The position numbers and the translations under genes were made by a program. This document shows, one piece after another, positions 43,545 through 54,387 of a DNA stretch of 64,000 nt. The DNA comes from Sphingomonadaceae bacterium OTU29LAMAA1 (GTDB lineage: Bacteria; Pseudomonadota; Alphaproteobacteria; Sphingomonadales; Sphingomonadaceae): assembly GCA_024072375.1 (NCBI GenBank), contig CP099617.1, forward strand, positions 1,406,001 to 1,470,000, read 5' to 3'. The notes beneath the pieces were generated by a model. The model was given only the letters and a program-made list of their open reading frames with translations. It searched no databases and had not been told where the DNA came from. The stretch's first letter is position 1. The number at the start of each line of letters is the position of its first letter.

Positions 43545-45730
43545 TTCGCGGGCAACTTCGTCACCGCCTGCCCGGCATCGCTGGTGAAGGTGAACGCCGA
43601 CACGCCTTCCCTGGCAAGCTGGTTGACGAACGCTCGCGCCTCGGCGTCCGTCCTGAACGGACCGGTCAGGACGCGGTTGGTCGCGCGCAAGGGCGTCGAC
43701 CAGCCACCGCGGCTGCCGAATACCGCCGGCGCCTTCGCCTTCACCGCGGCATAGGCCTTGGGCAGATCGCCGGCATAGGCACCGCCCGCCACCTGTACCC
43801 AGACCCGCGCCGGGTTGGCGCGCGCCGCCTTCTTCTCCTCCGCTGCAGCCTTCGCCTCGGCCAGCTTCTTTTCGTCCGCCAGTTTTTTGGCCGCGAGCGC
43901 CTTCTTGTCCGCCACTGCCTTGCGATCGGCAGCGCGTTTATCGGCTGCGGCCTTCGCCACGAGCGCCTTCTCGGCCGCCGCGTCGCGCTCTTCCTTGGCC
44001 TTCGCCTCGGCGATCACGCGCGCAGCCGTTTCGGGCGGCGGTACTGCGGCAGTTGCCGTTGGCGCGGGCCGGGCGGGTTCGGCGACGCCGAGCTCCGCCG
44101 CCGGGATCGAGAGACCCGCGACGATCCGCGCCAGAACCGAATCGGCCTCGGCCCGCGACGGCGGCGCGGTGAACGCCGGTGCCGGTGCCGGTGCCGGTGC
44201 TGGCGGCGCGACTTCGACGACGGCGGACGCGGATCGGGTACGGAGCGCCGCCATGTTCGTAGCCGCATTCGTCGGCGACGCCGCGGCAACCCCGGTTGCC
44301 TTCCCGGGTACCGCCACGACGGTCGCCGCCGTTTCGACTGCGGGTTGGGTCGGCGGCGTCGTGAAGCCCGGTGCGATCGTCCGCGACGTGACCGCCGGGG
44401 CCGGCGCGGCCGCCGATCCGGCCGAGCCGACCGGTGCCGCAGCAACCCGCGTCGTCGCCGCCACCTGCGTCGATGGAGGCGTCGACGCAGGTGGCGACAC
44501 AGACGATGCTGCCGGTGTCGACGCCGCTGCCGCCGCCAGATTGGCCGCACGCGCAGCCTCACCGGGCCGGGCGGCAGCCGCCGGCTGTGTCGCCGTCGGC
44601 AGCACCGCCGAGGTCGCCGGCGCGCTCGTGACGATATCGGTACGGGGGGTCGCCGTCAGTGGCGCGCTTCGCGTTTCCGTCGGTAACGGCTGGACCCTGG
44701 CCAGCGCCGCGGTCGCATCCTGATAGGTCGGGCGCACCGCGGCGACCGGCACGCTCTGCCGCCCCGGCCGCAAGGTGGCCGCCGGTTGCACGATCGTGTT
44801 CGACGCCAATGCAACCCCGGCATCACGTCCGCCCTCACGACCACGCCGGTCGCGTCCGCGCCGATTGCGATCTTTCCGGTCGGACGCGGCGGGCTGTACC
44901 GCCGCCAGCGCCACCGGCTGCACTTCGGGCGCGAGTTGCGGCAGCATGGGAGCAAGGCGCGCATCGGCGACCCGCTCCGGTGTCGCATGCACCTCACCGA
45001 AATGCACCGCGAAGGCGCGGTCCGCGGCGGGCAGCGACGGCAGGCGTTGGAAAAACGGCTGCAATCCCTGAGCCATGCCGGGCGGCAGCATTGTGGTCGC
45101 GATCTTCTCCGCTCCCGCCTGATCGCCCCCCATCGCCAGCACGAAGGCACGGATGCGCCACGCACTGCGATCCGATTTGCGCAGTAGCGGATCGAGCTGC
45201 TCCAACGCCGTGTCCCGTCTGCCGGAGATGCCCAGCGACAGGGCATAGCGCTTGACGATCTCGTCATCGGGGCGGGCCTTCAGCGCCAGCCTGTAATCCC
45301 GTTGCGCCCGCTCCTGCTGGCCGATCAGGTCGTACGCCAACCCGCGATCCGCCGCGAAGTTGCGCGCGTCGTAACCCGCTGCCTCGGCTTGCGAAAAATA
45401 TCGGAGCGCCTCACCCGGCCGTTCGGAGCGGACCAGGATCGACCCCTCGCCCGCCTTGATCCGCGGATCGGTCGCCGACACCTTCTCGGCGCGCGCAAAG
45501 AGCGATGCCGCACCGCTGAGATCGCCCAGCGACAGCGACAGGTCCGCCGCGGCGATCAACGCGTTGAGATCGCGGGGATTGGACGCGAGCGCTCGCATCT
45601 GTTCCGCAAGGCGATCGGCACTGGTGGTGCCGGGCAACGCCTGCACCACCTCCTGCGCCAGCAGGGCGGCAGGCGCACTCGCCACCAAAAGAGCGGCGGG
45701 CGCCAGTAAAGCGGAGGTCAAGAAACGCAT
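43541..45730 (-). CDS. TPR and SPOR domain protein
   Basis: A 729-residue secreted or anchored protein. After a signal peptide ([25 protein letters not shown]) come tetratricopeptide repeats to about residue 200 ([38 protein letters not shown]). A long Ala/Pro/Thr-rich stretch follows (260-560), then an Ala/Lys coiled-coil ([20 protein letters not shown]) and a C-terminal SPOR domain ([23 protein letters not shown] to FTSDAG). It probably binds glycan strands at the septum. It lies 234 bases downstream of ftsZ, same strand, and is coupled to dgt. Confidence 0.87.
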   Translation of the reverse strand: MRFLTSALLAPAALLVASAPAALLAQEVVQALPGTTSADRLAEQMRALASNPRDLNALIAAADLSLSLGDLSGAASLFARAEKVSATDPRIKAGEGSILVRSERPGEALRYFSQAEAAGYDARNFAADRGLAYDLIGQQERAQRDYRLALKARPDDEIVKRYALSLGISGRRDTALEQLDPLLRKSDRSAWRIRAFVLAMGGDQAGAEKIATTMLPPGMAQGLQPFFQRLPSLPAADRAFAVHFGEVHATPERVADARLAPMLPQLAPEVQPVALAAVQPAASDRKDRNRRGRDRRGREGGRDAGVALASNTIVQPAATLRPGRQSVPVAAVRPTYQDATAALARVQPLPTETRSAPLTATPRTDIVTSAPATSAVLPTATQPAAAARPGEAARAANLAAAAASTPAASSVSPPASTPPSTQVAATTRVAAAPVGSAGSAAAPAPAVTSRTIAPGFTTPPTQPAVETAATVVAVPGKATGVAAASPTNAATNMAALRTRSASAVVEVAPPAPAPAPAPAFTAPPSRAEADSVLARIVAGLSIPAAELGVAEPARPAPTATAAVPPPETAARVIAEAKAKEERDAAAEKALVAKAAADKRAADRKAVADKKALAAKKLADEKKLAEAKAAAEEKKAARANPARVWVQVAGGAYAGDLPKAYAAVKAKAPAVFGSRGGWSTPLRATNRVLTGPFRTDAEARAFVNQLAREGVSAFTFTSDAGQAVTKLPAK

Positions 45731-45932
45731 GGGATCGCCCCGACTAGAGCGCAGAGCGGCTGAACCGGCAATGTCCGATCCCGGCGGGCGCGATGAAGTG
45801 AGGCTAGATGACGACGAAAGCGGGATGTACGGCGCGCGGCGCCGTAATGCCGTCAGGAATGCCGCGATAGGTCGGCCAGCCAGGCGTAGCCCAACGAACC
45901 GTCTTCCGTCGGGCCGATCCCCGGCGGAGGCA

Positions 45933-45953
45933 GGCGGCGCCCGGGGCGCCGCC
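45933..45953 (-). terminator. GC stem-loop downstream of ftsZ
   Basis: GGCGGCGCC and GGCGCCGCC form a perfect 9-base stem with a CGG loop, 12 bases after the ftsZ stop. There is no T-run, so intrinsic termination is uncertain. Confidence 0.45.
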
Positions 45954-45964
45954 CCACCCGACGC

Positions 45965-47473
45965 TTACTGGTTGTTCTGCCGATGCAGGAACCGCGGAAT
46001 GTCGATCGCATCCTTGGCGTCGCCGTCCGTTTCCTCACGCGCCGGACCGCGGGCCGCATTCGACATACGCTCGAACAGGGTTCCGCCCAGCTTCACCCGC
46101 GGCTGAGGCGCCGCATCGGGCGCTGCGGCCTCGCTACCGGGCGCGATCCACGGGCGACGACCGGCTGCCGCCTCGGGCGCCGGCGCACGTGCCGCTGGCT
46201 GCGGCTCCGCGCGGGATGGCGCTTGCGGCACGATCGTCTCCGCACCCAGCACCAGTTCGTCATCTGCCGATTCGGCGGCCGGTGCGGGGGCTTCCGCCTT
46301 GACCGCATCCGCCGGGCCGAGATCGAGCGGCGCAGGCTCTGCCGCTGGCTGCGGCGTGAACGACACCGACGGCGCAGGCGCAGCGGCGGGTGCCGCCTCG
46401 CTCACGCCGCTCGGACGGAACGAGGTGCTGTCGTCGGTTTTGCGCCCCATGCCGAAGCTGAACGATTTGGCGCTCTCCGGTGCCGGCGCCGATTGGCCCG
46501 GCTTTGCGTCCGAATCGATACCCGTCGCGACGACCGACACGCGAATGCGGCCTTCCAGTTCCGGATTGAACGCCGAACCCCAGATGATGTTGGCGTCGGG
46601 ATCGACCAGATCGCGGATATGATTCGCCGCCTCGTCGACCTCGAGCAGGCGCATGTCGTCGCCGCCGGTGATCGAGATGATGACGCCCTTCGCGCCCTGC
46701 ATGCTGACGCCGTCGAGCAGCGGGTTGGCGATCGCCTTCTGCGCCGCTTCCAGCGCGCGATTGTCGCCGCTCGCCTCGCCGGTGCCCATCATCGCCTTGC
46801 CCATCTCCTGCATCACCGAACGGACGTCGGCGAAGTCGAGGTTGATGAGGCCGGGCATGACCATCAGGTCGGTGATGCCGCGGACGCCCTGTTGCAGGAC
46901 CTCGTCCGCCATCTCGAACGCTTCCTTGAACGTCGTGTTGGCGTTGGCGATCAGGAACAGGTTCTGATTAGGGATGACGATCAGCGTATCGACGTACTTC
47001 TGCAGCTCCTCGATGCCACCCTCGGCGCTCTTGGCGCGGCGATTGCCCTCGAAGCTGAACGGCTTGGTGACGACGCCGACGGTCAGGATGCCCATATCGC
47101 GCGCCGCCTTGGCGATCACCGGCGCCGCACCCGTGCCGGTGCCACCGCCCATGCCGGCAGCGATGAAGCACATATGCGCGCCTTCCAGCCGCTTGGCGAG
47201 ATCGTCGATCGTCTCTTCCGCCGCCGCACGGCCGATCTCCGGCCGCGAACCCGCGCCGAGTCCTTGCGTGATCTTCGCGCCGAGCTGGATGCGGTGCGGT
47301 GCGATCGACGATTTCAACGCCTGCGCATCGGTGTTGGCGACGAGGAAGTCGACGCCCTGCACGTCGGCGCGCATCATGTTGGCGATGGCGTTGCCGCCGG
47401 CGCCGCCGACGCCGATGACGGCGATACGCGGGGTCAGTTCGTCGACCTCTGGAGTGATGAATTCGATGCTCAT
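45965..47473 (-). CDS. ftsZ: Cell division protein FtsZ
   Basis: A 502-residue tubulin-like GTPase that forms the Z-ring. The tubulin signature GGGTGTG is at residues 109-115, with NTDAQAL and the T7 loop ([16 protein letters not shown]). Beyond the 320-residue core is a long Ala/Pro-rich linker of about 150 residues, then the conserved C-terminal peptide DIPRFLHRQ that binds FtsA. The long linker is usual in alphaproteobacteria. It ends the cluster; the gap to ftsA is 110 bases and may contain its own promoter. Confidence 0.98.
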   Translation of the reverse strand: MSIEFITPEVDELTPRIAVIGVGGAGGNAIANMMRADVQGVDFLVANTDAQALKSSIAPHRIQLGAKITQGLGAGSRPEIGRAAAEETIDDLAKRLEGAHMCFIAAGMGGGTGTGAAPVIAKAARDMGILTVGVVTKPFSFEGNRRAKSAEGGIEELQKYVDTLIVIPNQNLFLIANANTTFKEAFEMADEVLQQGVRGITDLMVMPGLINLDFADVRSVMQEMGKAMMGTGEASGDNRALEAAQKAIANPLLDGVSMQGAKGVIISITGGDDMRLLEVDEAANHIRDLVDPDANIIWGSAFNPELEGRIRVSVVATGIDSDAKPGQSAPAPESAKSFSFGMGRKTDDSTSFRPSGVSEAAPAAAPAPSVSFTPQPAAEPAPLDLGPADAVKAEAPAPAAESADDELVLGAETIVPQAPSRAEPQPAARAPAPEAAAGRRPWIAPGSEAAAPDAAPQPRVKLGGTLFERMSNAARGPAREETDGDAKDAIDIPRFLHRQNNQ

Positions 47474-47583
47474 GACCTGACTTTCTCCGCCCCTACCGGT
47501 GAACGCGCCGGGACCTTGATTAACCTTTTGCCTCAACGACTCGCAACGTTCCACAGAAAACGAAGGCAAGCCATCGACGCGGC

Positions 47584-48846
47584 TCAATAATTCGCGCGCG
47601 CCGCCTGGATCAGCTTGCGCATCATGCCCATGCCCTTCTGGCGATGAACGGTAGTTTGCTGGGGCGCGACCCCGCGCAGATCGATCGGGTCGGTTGCCGC
47701 ATAGAAGGCGAGCCCCGCCAGCGTCGCGAACGCCGGCCCGCCATGCGCTTCCGGCAGCGCGGTCAGACCACGCGGTCGACCGATCCGCACCGATCGCCCG
47801 AGCGCCTGCTGCGCGTAATCGGCGATGCCCTTCAGCTCGGCACCGCCCCCGGTCAGCACGACCTGACGTCCGACCGGCCCTTCGAACTTCAGATGTGCGA
47901 GCGCCTTGCGCACCTCGTCCATCTGATGCTCCAGCCGCTGGCGGACGATGCCGATCAACTGCGCCTTGGTGATCTGCATTCCGCCATGCACATCGTCCTC
48001 GGCGGCGATCGGCATCACCGGGATCATCTCGTGATTGTCGCGGGGGGAGGCGTTCGCGCTGCCGTGGAAGCACTTCATCCGCTCCGCCTGCGCGCGGCGG
48101 GTGCCGAACGCGCTGGCGATATCGTCGGTGATGTCCTGCCCGCCCATCGGGATCGAATGCAGCCCGACCAGCATGCCGCCGGCGAACAGCGAGACGTTGG
48201 TGATGCCCGCACCGATCTCGACCAGTGCGACGCCCAGCTCGCGTTCCTCCTCCGACAGGCAGGCGAGCCCGGTCGCCACCGGAGACGCGATAATCGACTT
48301 CACCTCGAGATGCGCCGAGCGCACACACAGGTCGAGGTTGCGCACCGGCGACCCATCGGCGGCGACGACGTGGATGTGCACGCCGAGCCGGTCGGCATGC
48401 AGCCCGAGCGGCTTCTTGACGCCGGTCAGCCCGTCGAGCGTGTAGAGCGCCGGCTGCGCGTGCAGCACCATCCGTCCCTGCGGATCGATCGAATTGCGCC
48501 CCGCCGCAAGCAAGGCGTCGATATCCTGTTGCTCGACGCGGTGGCCACCCAGTTCGAATTCCACCTCGGCGACGTCGCTGACGAGGCCGCCGGCGGAGAA
48601 GCCGACCCAGACATTCTCGATGTTGATGCCCGCGATCCGCTCCGCCTGCTCGACCGCCTCGCGCACCGCCGCCTCGGTCGCGGCCATGTCGGCGATATAG
48701 CCGCGCTTGACGCCGCGACTCTCGCGCTGACCGGTGCCGAGCACGATCAACTCGCCGCCGTCGCCCTTTTGCGCGATCATCGCGGATACCTTCGACGACC
48801 CGATGTCGAGCGCCGTGATCAGCCCCTCCGGTGCAACCTTCGCCAT
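47584..48846 (-). CDS. ftsA: Cell division protein FtsA
   Basis: A 420-residue actin-like protein that tethers FtsZ to the membrane. [15 protein letters not shown] (phosphate 1), [15 protein letters not shown] (phosphate 2) and [12 protein letters not shown] (adenosine site) are visible. The C-terminal amphipathic helix ([14 protein letters not shown]) is the membrane anchor. The first ATG shares one base with the ftsQ stop (TAATG). Confidence 0.97.
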   Translation of the reverse strand: MAKVAPEGLITALDIGSSKVSAMIAQKGDGGELIVLGTGQRESRGVKRGYIADMAATEAAVREAVEQAERIAGINIENVWVGFSAGGLVSDVAEVEFELGGHRVEQQDIDALLAAGRNSIDPQGRMVLHAQPALYTLDGLTGVKKPLGLHADRLGVHIHVVAADGSPVRNLDLCVRSAHLEVKSIIASPVATGLACLSEEERELGVALVEIGAGITNVSLFAGGMLVGLHSIPMGGQDITDDIASAFGTRRAQAERMKCFHGSANASPRDNHEMIPVMPIAAEDDVHGGMQITKAQLIGIVRQRLEHQMDEVRKALAHLKFEGPVGRQVVLTGGGAELKGIADYAQQALGRSVRIGRPRGLTALPEAHGGPAFATLAGLAFYAATDPIDLRGVAPQQTTVHRQKGMGMMRKLIQAARANY

Positions 48847-49793
48847 TATCCCTCAGCCCCCGCATGAGAATCCGCCACGCCACCGTCGTTGGTGGTCGTG
48901 GTCGGCGATGTCGTGATTTCGCTCGGGTCCGGCACGTTGTGCGCCATGCTGGCCCCAGGCTTGCGCGCGACCAGCTTCGCCGGATCACGCATGTCGAACC
49001 GGATCCAGCCGCGCCCCAGCAACGGGCGTGCACCATCCAGTTCGGCGAATTTCAGCAGCGCTCCCGGCGCGCCATCCTCGGGCAGCGCCAGTGTTTCGCC
49101 GCTGTCGAAGGTCAGGTCCCAGCGCCGGTTGCCGATCCACGTCGCCGCCTTCACCCGTGGTTTCAGCGCGGGCGCGGCGGCGAGAAGCGTCTGGTACGCC
49201 GCCTCCTGCCGGTCCGCGCCCGGCCCGATGACGAGCGGCAGATCGGGGATCGCATCGGGACGCACCGGCTCCAGCAGCACGCCGTCCTTGTCGATCAGCG
49301 TCAGCTGGCCGTTGTCCTGCCACACCGCGGCGGGCGAGCGTTCGACGATATCGACCAGCAGCGTGTCGGGCAGCCGGCGCGAGACGTGCGCATCGGCAAT
49401 CCAGCCGTAGCGCAACAGCTTCTGCCGCACCGATTCGAGGTCGACGAGCGGCATCGCCCGGCTCTGCTGGTCGAGCGCCACGGCGTAGACGCTCATCCGG
49501 TCCATCCGCTTCAGGCCGGTGACCTCTATCTGTTCGACGCGGAAACCCGCCTGCCCCGCCCCTTCGGCGATGGCGGTGCCGATCATGCCGGGGATGCCGA
49601 TCCACGTCACCGCGGCGAGCGCCACCGCGATGCCGCCGCCGGTGATCGTCCATGTCGCCGCCTTGCGGATCGTGTCTTCGCTGACCGGCACCGCGGACAC
49701 CGCGCGCTCGAACAGCGTCGCCTTGCGTACCGGTTGCCTGCGCCGCGCGCCCGGTCGCTTGGGCGGCGGCCCGCGCTTGATCGTGCGACTCAT
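48846..49793 (-). CDS. ftsQ: Cell division protein FtsQ
   Basis: A 315-residue bitopic protein: a basic cytoplasmic N-terminus, one membrane helix ([20 protein letters not shown]), a POTRA domain ([19 protein letters not shown]) and the FtsQ beta domain. It bridges early and late divisome parts. The start at 49793 overlaps the ddl stop by four bases. The C-terminal tail is Thr/Asp-rich. Confidence 0.95.
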   Translation of the reverse strand: MSRTIKRGPPPKRPGARRRQPVRKATLFERAVSAVPVSEDTIRKAATWTITGGGIAVALAAVTWIGIPGMIGTAIAEGAGQAGFRVEQIEVTGLKRMDRMSVYAVALDQQSRAMPLVDLESVRQKLLRYGWIADAHVSRRLPDTLLVDIVERSPAAVWQDNGQLTLIDKDGVLLEPVRPDAIPDLPLVIGPGADRQEAAYQTLLAAAPALKPRVKAATWIGNRRWDLTFDSGETLALPEDGAPGALLKFAELDGARPLLGRGWIRFDMRDPAKLVARKPGASMAHNVPDPSEITTSPTTTTNDGGVADSHAGAEG

Positions 49794-50722
49794 CCCGCGC
49801 GATCCCGCAAGGCTTCGTCGACGATCGCCTGGACCAGCTCGGCATAGCTCATGCCCAGATGCCGCGCCTGTTCGGGGACGAGGCTGAGCGGGGTCATGCC
49901 CGGCTGGGTGTTGACCTCCAGCAGGAACAGACCGTCGACGTCGCGCTCGTCGTCCCAGCGAAAATCGGAGCGCGAGGCACCTTTGCAGCCCAGCAGCCGG
50001 TGCGCTTCGAGCGCGAGGCTCTTGCACGCCTCGGCGATGCGATCCGGGATATCGGCGGGGCAGACGTGTTCGGTCAGGCCGTCGGTGTATTTGGCGTCGA
50101 AGTCGTACCAGCCGTTCCTGGGCTTCAACTCGGTCACGCCCAGCGCCCGGTCGCCGAGCACCGCCGTCGTCAGCTCGCGCCCGCGGACATAGGGCTCGGC
50201 CAGCAATTCATCGAATTCCTGCCACGGCCCCTTCACGTCGCGGCCGATCGGGTTGCCGTAGTTGCCGTCGTCGGTGACGATCGCGACGCCGACCGACGAC
50301 CCCTCGTTGATCGGCTTCAGCACGTATGGACGCTGGAGCGGATCGCGTGCGTGAATTTCGGCGGACTTGACGATGCGGCCGCCCGGCATGGGGATGCCAG
50401 CGGGGACCAGCACCTGCTTGGTCAGCACCTTGTCGATCGCGATCACCGACGTGGCGAGGCCGGAGTGCGTATAGGGGATACCCATCAGGTCGAGCATGCC
50501 CTGCACGCTGCCGTCCTCGCCCGGCGAGCCGTGCAGCGCGTTGAAGACGAGGTCGGGCTGCGCCTCCGCCAGCCGCGCGGCGACGTCGCGCCCCATGTCG
50601 ATGCGCGTGACGCGGTGGCCGAGCAATTCGAGCGCGTCGGCACAGCCATTGCCGGATTGCAGCGAGACCGGTCGTTCGGCCGACCAGCCGCCCATCAGCA
50701 CCGCGATGTGCAGCCCGCTCAC
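49790..50722 (-). CDS. ddlB: D-alanine--D-alanine ligase
   Basis: A 310-residue ATP-grasp ligase that makes D-Ala-D-Ala for MurF. HIAVLMGGWSAERPVSL, NALHGSPGEDGSVQGML and LLEVNTQPGMTPLSL are standard. The start is GTG at 50722, overlapping the murB stop by four bases (GTGA). Confidence 0.97.
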   Translation of the reverse strand: MSGLHIAVLMGGWSAERPVSLQSGNGCADALELLGHRVTRIDMGRDVAARLAEAQPDLVFNALHGSPGEDGSVQGMLDLMGIPYTHSGLATSVIAIDKVLTKQVLVPAGIPMPGGRIVKSAEIHARDPLQRPYVLKPINEGSSVGVAIVTDDGNYGNPIGRDVKGPWQEFDELLAEPYVRGRELTTAVLGDRALGVTELKPRNGWYDFDAKYTDGLTEHVCPADIPDRIAEACKSLALEAHRLLGCKGASRSDFRWDDERDVDGLFLLEVNTQPGMTPLSLVPEQARHLGMSYAELVQAIVDEALRDRAG

Positions 50723-51639
50723 GCCGTCACCCCGACCCGCTGGATTTCCCATTCCAGCGTCACCCCCGCATGCGCCTTCACCTTGTCACGTACCTCTTCG
50801 CCCAGCGCCTCGATATCCGCCGATGTCGCGGCGCCGAGGTTGAGCAGGAAATTACAATGCTTTTCGGATACCTGCGCATCGCCGCGGGTCAAGCCGCGAC
50901 AGCCGGCGGCGTCGATCAGCGCCCAGGCCTTGTGCCCCGCCGGGTTCTTGAAGGTCGATCCGCCGGTCTTGCTGCGCAGCGGCTGCGACGCCTCCCGCTC
51001 GGCGGCGATACGGTCCATCTCCGCGCCGATCGCAGCGGGTTCGGCTGCATGGCCGCGGAACGTCGCGGCGATCACCACCGCGCCATCCGGCAATGCGCTG
51101 TGGCGATAGGTGTAGCCGAGATCGCCCAGGCTCAACGTGCGCCGCTCGCCCGATCGCAGCACCACGTCGCACTCGACCAGCACGTCCTTCACCTCGCGGC
51201 CATAGGCGCCACCGTTCATCCGGACGAAGCCGCCGACCGTGCCGGGGATCGAACGCAGGAACTCGACCCCGCCGATCCCCGCATCGCGCGCGGTCGAGGA
51301 CACCAGAATACCGCTCGCCCCGCCGCCGCAGCGCAAGGTGGTCGCGTCCAGCCGATCGACCTGCGCGAAAGCCTTGCCCAACCGGATCACCACGCCCGGC
51401 ACGCCACCATCACGGACGATCATGTTGGAACCAAGGCCGAGCGCCATGACCGGCACGGCGGGATCGAGATCGCGCAGGAACGCGGCGAGGTCGTCGGCAT
51501 CCTTCGGCTCGAACAGCCATTGCGCCGCCCCACCCGCCTTGAACCAGACCAGCGGCGCCAGCGCCGCCCGCTCGGTCAGGCGCCCGCGCACGGTCGGCAG
51601 ATCGAGGACGGCATCGCCTACCAAGGCCCGACGCCCCAC
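50719..51639 (-). CDS. murB: UDP-N-acetylmuramate dehydrogenase
   Basis: A 306-residue FAD enzyme that reduces UDP-GlcNAc-enolpyruvate to UDP-MurNAc with NADPH. FKAGGAAQWLFEP, ALGLGSNMIVRDGG, SIPGTVGGFVRMNGGAYG and KTGGSTFKNP are the FAD and catalytic segments. GTG at 51639 overlaps the preceding small ORF by 22 bases; TTG at 51624 is another possibility. The long frame upstream of this reads through murC and is not coding. Confidence 0.95.
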   Translation of the reverse strand: MGRRALVGDAVLDLPTVRGRLTERAALAPLVWFKAGGAAQWLFEPKDADDLAAFLRDLDPAVPVMALGLGSNMIVRDGGVPGVVIRLGKAFAQVDRLDATTLRCGGGASGILVSSTARDAGIGGVEFLRSIPGTVGGFVRMNGGAYGREVKDVLVECDVVLRSGERRTLSLGDLGYTYRHSALPDGAVVIAATFRGHAAEPAAIGAEMDRIAAEREASQPLRSKTGGSTFKNPAGHKAWALIDAAGCRGLTRGDAQVSEKHCNFLLNLGAATSADIEALGEEVRDKVKAHAGVTLEWEIQRVGVTA

Positions 51640-51818
51640 AATCGGGTCCACGCCTGGAACGCGGCGAGGTTCGCTTCGGCCGCCTTGCGCGTCGCCTCCT
51701 GCGCCTGCACCATCGCCTCGCCCGCGCCGACCGCGTGACCGCCGGCATCGAGCGACTTGCGCTGCGCATCGAGCATCTGCTTCTGGAGCTTCAGGCTCGC
51801 ATCGAACCAGTCGTTCAT
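51618..51818 (-). CDS. Small helical protein encoded between murC and murB
   Basis: A 66-residue ORF ([20 protein letters not shown], then [20 protein letters not shown]). It looks like one long amphipathic helix with heptad-like spacing, reminiscent of phasin-type helices, and ends RLWGVGPW. Its start overlaps the murC stop by four bases (ATGA), and its end overlaps murB, so it is translated as part of the cluster. No family is assigned; it may be a conserved but unnamed part of the sphingomonad cluster. Confidence 0.6.
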   Translation of the reverse strand: MNDWFDASLKLQKQMLDAQRKSLDAGGHAVGAGEAMVQAQEATRKAAEANLAAFQAWTRLWGVGPW

Positions 51819-53233
51819 CGCCGTTCCCCGATCGCAGCGGCCAGCCCTGCGGCCCACTTCGTGATGTCACCAGCGCCGAGGCAGACGATCATGTCGTTCG
51901 GCTGCACCGTCGCGGCGAGTTCGTCCGCCAACGCGTCCGCATCGGCCACGGTCGCCGCCGAACGATGGCCGCGCCGTTTCAATCCGTCGACCAGCGCCTG
52001 CGCGTCGACGCCCTCGACCGGCGCTTCGCCGGCGGCATAGACCGGGGTTACAAGCACGCGATCGGCGTCGTTGAAGGCGGTCTGGAAGTCTTCCATCAGC
52101 GACGCCAGCCGCGAATAGCGGTGTGGCTGGACGACGGCGATCACACGCCCTTGCGCGCCTTCGCGGGCCGCCGCGAGCACCGCACGGATCTCGACCGGGT
52201 GGTGACCGTAATCGTCGATGATCGTGACGGCCCCGGTCTCGACGGGCACTTCGCCGACCTTGGTGAAGCGTCGCTTGACGCCGCCGAACGCGGAAAAGCC
52301 CCGCTGGATCGTTGCGTCGGGGATGCCGAGTTCCAGCGCCACACCGATCGCCGCCAGCGCATTCTGGACGTTGTGCCGGCCCGGCATCGGCAGTTCGATA
52401 TTCTCGATCGACCGTGTCGCGCCATCACGGGTGCGGACGATGCATTCGAAGCGGTTGCCGCCCGGGACCGGCGTGACGTTGACGCCGCGGATATCCGCCT
52501 GCGCAGAGAAACCGTAAGTGACCACGCGTCGGTCGCGCACCCGCGGCAGTATGTTCTGCACTTCGGGATGGTCGAGGCACAGCAGCGCCGCGCCATAGAA
52601 GGGTACGTTCTCGACGAACTCGACGAACGCGTCCTTCACGCCGTCGAAGCTGCCGTAATGGTCGAGATGTTCGGGATCGATATTGGTGACGACCGCGATC
52701 GTGCCATCGAGGCGCAGGAAACTGCCGTCGCTCTCGTCCGCCTCCACCACCATCCAGTCGCTCGCACCCAGCCGGGCGTTCGAACCGTAGCTGTTGATGA
52801 TGCCGCCATTGATGACGGTCGGATCGACACCGCCAGCATCGAGCAGCGCGGCGACCATCGACGTCGTCGTGGTCTTGCCGTGCGTGCCGGCGACCGCGAC
52901 GGTGGATTTCAGCCGCATCAGCTCGGCCAGCATCTCGGCGCGGCGGACCACCGGGATGCGCCGTTCCAGCGCCGCCTCGACCTCCGGGTTGGACCGCACG
53001 ATCGCGGTGGACGTCACCACCACCGCCGCATCCGCAACGTTGCTGGCGGCGTGGCCGATCGCGACGGGGATGCCCTTGTCGCGCAGCCCCTGCACGACAT
53101 AGCCCTCGGCTACGTCCGATCCCTGTACGGTGTAACCGAGGTTCTTCATCACCTCGGCGATACCCGACATGCCGATGCCGCCGATGCCGACGAAATGGAT
53201 CGGTCCGATGTCGGTCGCAACGCCGCGGATCAT
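51815..53233 (-). CDS. murC: UDP-N-acetylmuramate--L-alanine ligase
   Basis: A 472-residue Mur ligase adding L-Ala to UDP-MurNAc. [17 protein letters not shown] binds the UDP part; the ATP loop is [13 protein letters not shown]. Later [11 protein letters not shown] and [10 protein letters not shown] are typical. It overlaps murG and the small ORF by four bases each. Confidence 0.98.
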   Translation of the reverse strand: MIRGVATDIGPIHFVGIGGIGMSGIAEVMKNLGYTVQGSDVAEGYVVQGLRDKGIPVAIGHAASNVADAAVVVTSTAIVRSNPEVEAALERRIPVVRRAEMLAELMRLKSTVAVAGTHGKTTTTSMVAALLDAGGVDPTVINGGIINSYGSNARLGASDWMVVEADESDGSFLRLDGTIAVVTNIDPEHLDHYGSFDGVKDAFVEFVENVPFYGAALLCLDHPEVQNILPRVRDRRVVTYGFSAQADIRGVNVTPVPGGNRFECIVRTRDGATRSIENIELPMPGRHNVQNALAAIGVALELGIPDATIQRGFSAFGGVKRRFTKVGEVPVETGAVTIIDDYGHHPVEIRAVLAAAREGAQGRVIAVVQPHRYSRLASLMEDFQTAFNDADRVLVTPVYAAGEAPVEGVDAQALVDGLKRRGHRSAATVADADALADELAATVQPNDMIVCLGAGDITKWAAGLAAAIGERR

Positions 53234-54387
53234 GCGAAAGCTGCCTTCTGATTGGCAGGTTTCCCCACCGGGAGTCGCGACAGTGGCGCATCAAGGCTCT
53301 CGACCAGATCGGCCAGGTCGCTCACCGCCTTCGGTCGCCCGACACTCTTCGCCCGCGTCGCGGCATTCTCGAGCGCGGCGGGATCGAGGCCCAGCTTCTG
53401 CATCTGCTTGGCGAGTTCTACGGCGGTGAATTCGGGCTGCGGGATCGTGCGTGCGCCGCCCGCCCTGGTGATCTCGCGCGCATTCGCCGTCTGGTGATCG
53501 TCGGTCGCACCGGGCAACGGCACGAGGATCGCCGGACGACCGGCAGCGGTCAGTTCGGCGATCGTCGATGCGCCGGCACGCGCAATCACCAGATGCGCCC
53601 ACGCCAGTTGCTCGGGCATGTCGGGCAGGTAGGTGGCGAGATCGGCCGGGATCTGGTGCTCGGCATATTTCGCGCGCACCGCATCGATATCCTCGATCCG
53701 CGCCTGATGCGTCACCTGCAACCGGCGCCGGAAGGTGACCGGCAGCATCGCGAGGCCGTCCGGCACCACCTGACTCAGAACACTCGCACCCTGACTGCCC
53801 CCGGTGACGAGCACGCGGAAGATGCCGTCCTCTTCCAGCAAGGGATAGGGCCGGGTGCGCAGTGCCAGCACGGCCTCACGCACCGGATTGCCGACGAGAT
53901 GGACCTTGGGCGACAGCTTCGCCGCCAGCCGCTCGGTCAGCTTGTACGACGTCGCAATGGCGGCAACACGGCTGGCGACCAGCCGGTTGACGCGGCCCAG
54001 CACCGCATTCTGTTCGTGCACCGCGGTCGGGATCTTGTCCGCGAACGCCGCCAGCAACGCCGGCATGGCAGGATAGCCGCCGAAGCCGATCACCGCGGCG
54101 GGCTTGAACGTGCGGTACAATTCGCGTGCCATCGCCCGCCCGCGCACCATCTCGCGCACCGCCGATGGCCAGCCGAGCGGCTTCTTCACCTGAAACCGCC
54201 CGGCGGGCAGGACGTGTGTCTGGATGCCCTCGAACAGCCCCGGGAAGCGCACGCCGCGCGCATCGCTGACCAGCGCCACGCGATGACCGCGCCGGGTCAA
54301 TTCCTCCGCCAGCGCCGCCGCGGGGACCATGTGTCCGCCCGTACCGCCGGCGGCGAGGACGTAATGCTTGCTCAATTCGAACCCCAT
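53230..54387 (-). CDS. murG: Undecaprenyl-PP-MurNAc-pentapeptide UDP-GlcNAc transferase
   Basis: A 385-residue GT-B glycosyltransferase that forms lipid [16 protein letters not shown] (N-terminal G-loop), [13 protein letters not shown] and [17 protein letters not shown] (UDP-GlcNAc site) are present. The ATG at 54387 overlaps the ftsW end by 16 bases. The C-terminus extends slightly beyond the E. coli protein. Confidence 0.97.
   Translation of the reverse strand: MGFELSKHYVLAAGGTGGHMVPAAALAEELTRRGHRVALVSDARGVRFPGLFEGIQTHVLPAGRFQVKKPLGWPSAVREMVRGRAMARELYRTFKPAAVIGFGGYPAMPALLAAFADKIPTAVHEQNAVLGRVNRLVASRVAAIATSYKLTERLAAKLSPKVHLVGNPVREAVLALRTRPYPLLEEDGIFRVLVTGGSQGASVLSQVVPDGLAMLPVTFRRRLQVTHQARIEDIDAVRAKYAEHQIPADLATYLPDMPEQLAWAHLVIARAGASTIAELTAAGRPAILVPLPGATDDHQTANAREITRAGGARTIPQPEFTAVELAKQMQKLGLDPAALENAATRAKSVGRPKAVSDLADLVESLDAPLSRLPVGKPANQKAAFA

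Noticed and set aside
47474..47583. CtrA-type site (TTAA-N7-TTAA) before ftsZ
   Set aside because: Only one TTAA half is present near 47520; the second half does not match.
47644..48867. 407-codon + strand open frame opposite ftsA
   Set aside because: Antisense shadow; composition is His/Arg-rich and ftsA is certain.
47474..49036. Upstream extension of the ftsZ frame through ftsA
   Set aside because: The open frame continues by chance; FtsZ starts at MSIEF (47473) and ftsA occupies the region in another frame.
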